NCBI GenBank assembly: GCA_016283605.1 | Contig: JAEENF010000113.1 | Location: 1-6,497, forward strand | Direction of reading: 5' to 3' | Length of the DNA stretch: 6,497 nucleotides | Origin: Prevotella sp. | GTDB taxonomy: Bacteria > Bacteroidota > Bacteroidia > Bacteroidales > Bacteroidaceae | Shown: positions 6,205-6,497 of the stretch, piece after piece | Layout of the letters: every line of letters starts with the position of its first letter | Numbering within the stretch: position 1 is the stretch's first letter | The notes under the pieces: model-generated | Told to the model about the DNA's origin: nothing | What the model saw: the letters and a program-made list of their open reading frames with translations, nothing else | The model's database searches: none | Program-made: the position numbers and the translations under genes

Positions 6205-6351
6205 ATGGCATATATGAATAAATATCAGTCAGATGACTATCGGCGCGATGAGCTGATACGTATCATTGAGCATAGTGTGGAGAAACTGACTCTGGCCGAG
6301 TTGGAAGCCCTGTACTACGACATGACAACAAAGTCATACATCAACGACTAA
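6205..6351 (+). CDS. Small conserved-looking protein of 48 residues, unknown function
   Basis: The frame runs from ATG 6205-6207 to TAA 6349-6351 and starts 3 bp after the rhodanese stop. The product opens MAYMNKYQSDDYRRDELIRI and closes LEALYYDMTTKSYIND. A second ATG at 6214 (MNKYQ) is an alternative start. The protein is charged and predicted mostly helical, with two amphipathic segments (about 13-27 and 29-41) carrying spaced leucines (EKLTLAELEAL). There is no signal peptide, membrane segment or cysteine, so it should be cytoplasmic. Codon use and tight spacing support a real gene co-transcribed with the rhodanese gene. I do not recognise a named family. A role as a small helical adaptor is only a guess. 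Confidence 0.75.
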   Translation: MAYMNKYQSDDYRRDELIRIIEHSVEKLTLAELEALYYDMTTKSYIND

Positions 6352-6421
6352 AGCATAAAAGTTGTCAAACAGCCTCCAAAAACATTGCGAAAAATTGTAA
6401 TGTGTCCGATAGCCTAGGTCA
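6352..6421. other. Non-coding stretch after the 48-residue gene
   Basis: There is no credible gene here. A weak inverted repeat CATTGC (6383-6388) and GTAATG (6397-6402) can pair over 6 bp with one G-T wobble around an 8-nt A-rich loop. It lacks a downstream T-tract and is not called a terminator. CCTAGG at 6413-6418 is a 6-bp palindrome whose flanks do not extend the symmetry. The transcript of the upstream pair probably ends in or after this stretch. Confidence 0.4.
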
Positions 6422-6497
6422 TATTTCTTTGGATTTTTTCGATTATGACTGAATTATTTCTTTGGATTTTTTTAATTCTTATCAAATTATTTGTTTG
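6422..6497. repeat. 33-bp-period tandem repeat, two full copies and a partial third at the window end
   Basis: The core TATTTCTTTGGATTTTTT is identical over 18 bp at 6422-6439 and 6455-6472. A third copy starts at 6488 (TATTTGTTTG, 9 of 10 matching) and is cut by the window edge. The period is 33 bp in both steps. The 15-bp segments between cores differ more (8 of 15 identical between copies 1 and 2). No preceding copy exists at 6389. The array lies in AT-rich intergenic DNA with no translated product. Its function is unknown. An iteron-like binding array, a variable tandem repeat or part of a regulatory region of the next gene are all possible. Confidence 0.8.

Noticed and set aside
6422..6497. 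CRISPR array
   Set aside because: The repeat (18 bp) and spacer (15 bp) are both far below CRISPR sizes, the spacers are partly similar to each other, and no cas gene is visible.

Overview
The window looks like chromosomal DNA from a Bacteroidales bacterium, possibly Prevotella-like. This rests on three things: a perfect Bacteroidetes-type -7 promoter element (TAnnTTTG) at 5781-5788, the lack of strong Shine-Dalgarno sequences before most starts, and the style of the lipoprotein signals. The genus is an inference.

Layout. Bases 1-759 (+) hold the 3' part of a D-2-hydroxyacid dehydrogenase gene whose start lies outside the window. It converges on, and overlaps by 14 bp, a compact minus-strand gene cluster from 5736 down to 746. 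In transcription order this cluster is: a possible 27-31-residue peptide; a HAD-family phosphatase; a lipoprotein of unknown function; a cation diffusion facilitator (CDF) metal transporter; a lipoprotein serine hydrolase of the class C beta-lactamase fold; and an atypical or extended SDR (NAD-dependent epimerase/dehydratase family). Gaps are 9, 22, 39, 6 and 10 bp, so a single transcript is likely, starting from a promoter in the 5737-5814 region.

That AT-rich 78-bp region is a divergent promoter. On its right side it drives a plus-strand pair: a rhodanese-domain lipoprotein (5815-6201) and, 3 bp later, a 48-residue protein (6205-6351). The final 146 bp have no gene. They end in a 33-bp-period tandem repeat with an 18-bp conserved core, which begins a third copy as the window stops.

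Function. Three of the products carry lipoprotein signal peptides (serine hydrolase, unknown lipoprotein, rhodanese) and one is an inner-membrane transporter, so the region is weighted to the cell envelope. No shared pathway is evident. Nothing here clearly forms a known defence, mobile or biosynthetic system. The least explained elements are the terminal tandem array, the two small genes, the unknown lipoprotein and the hairpin embedded in the convergent overlap.
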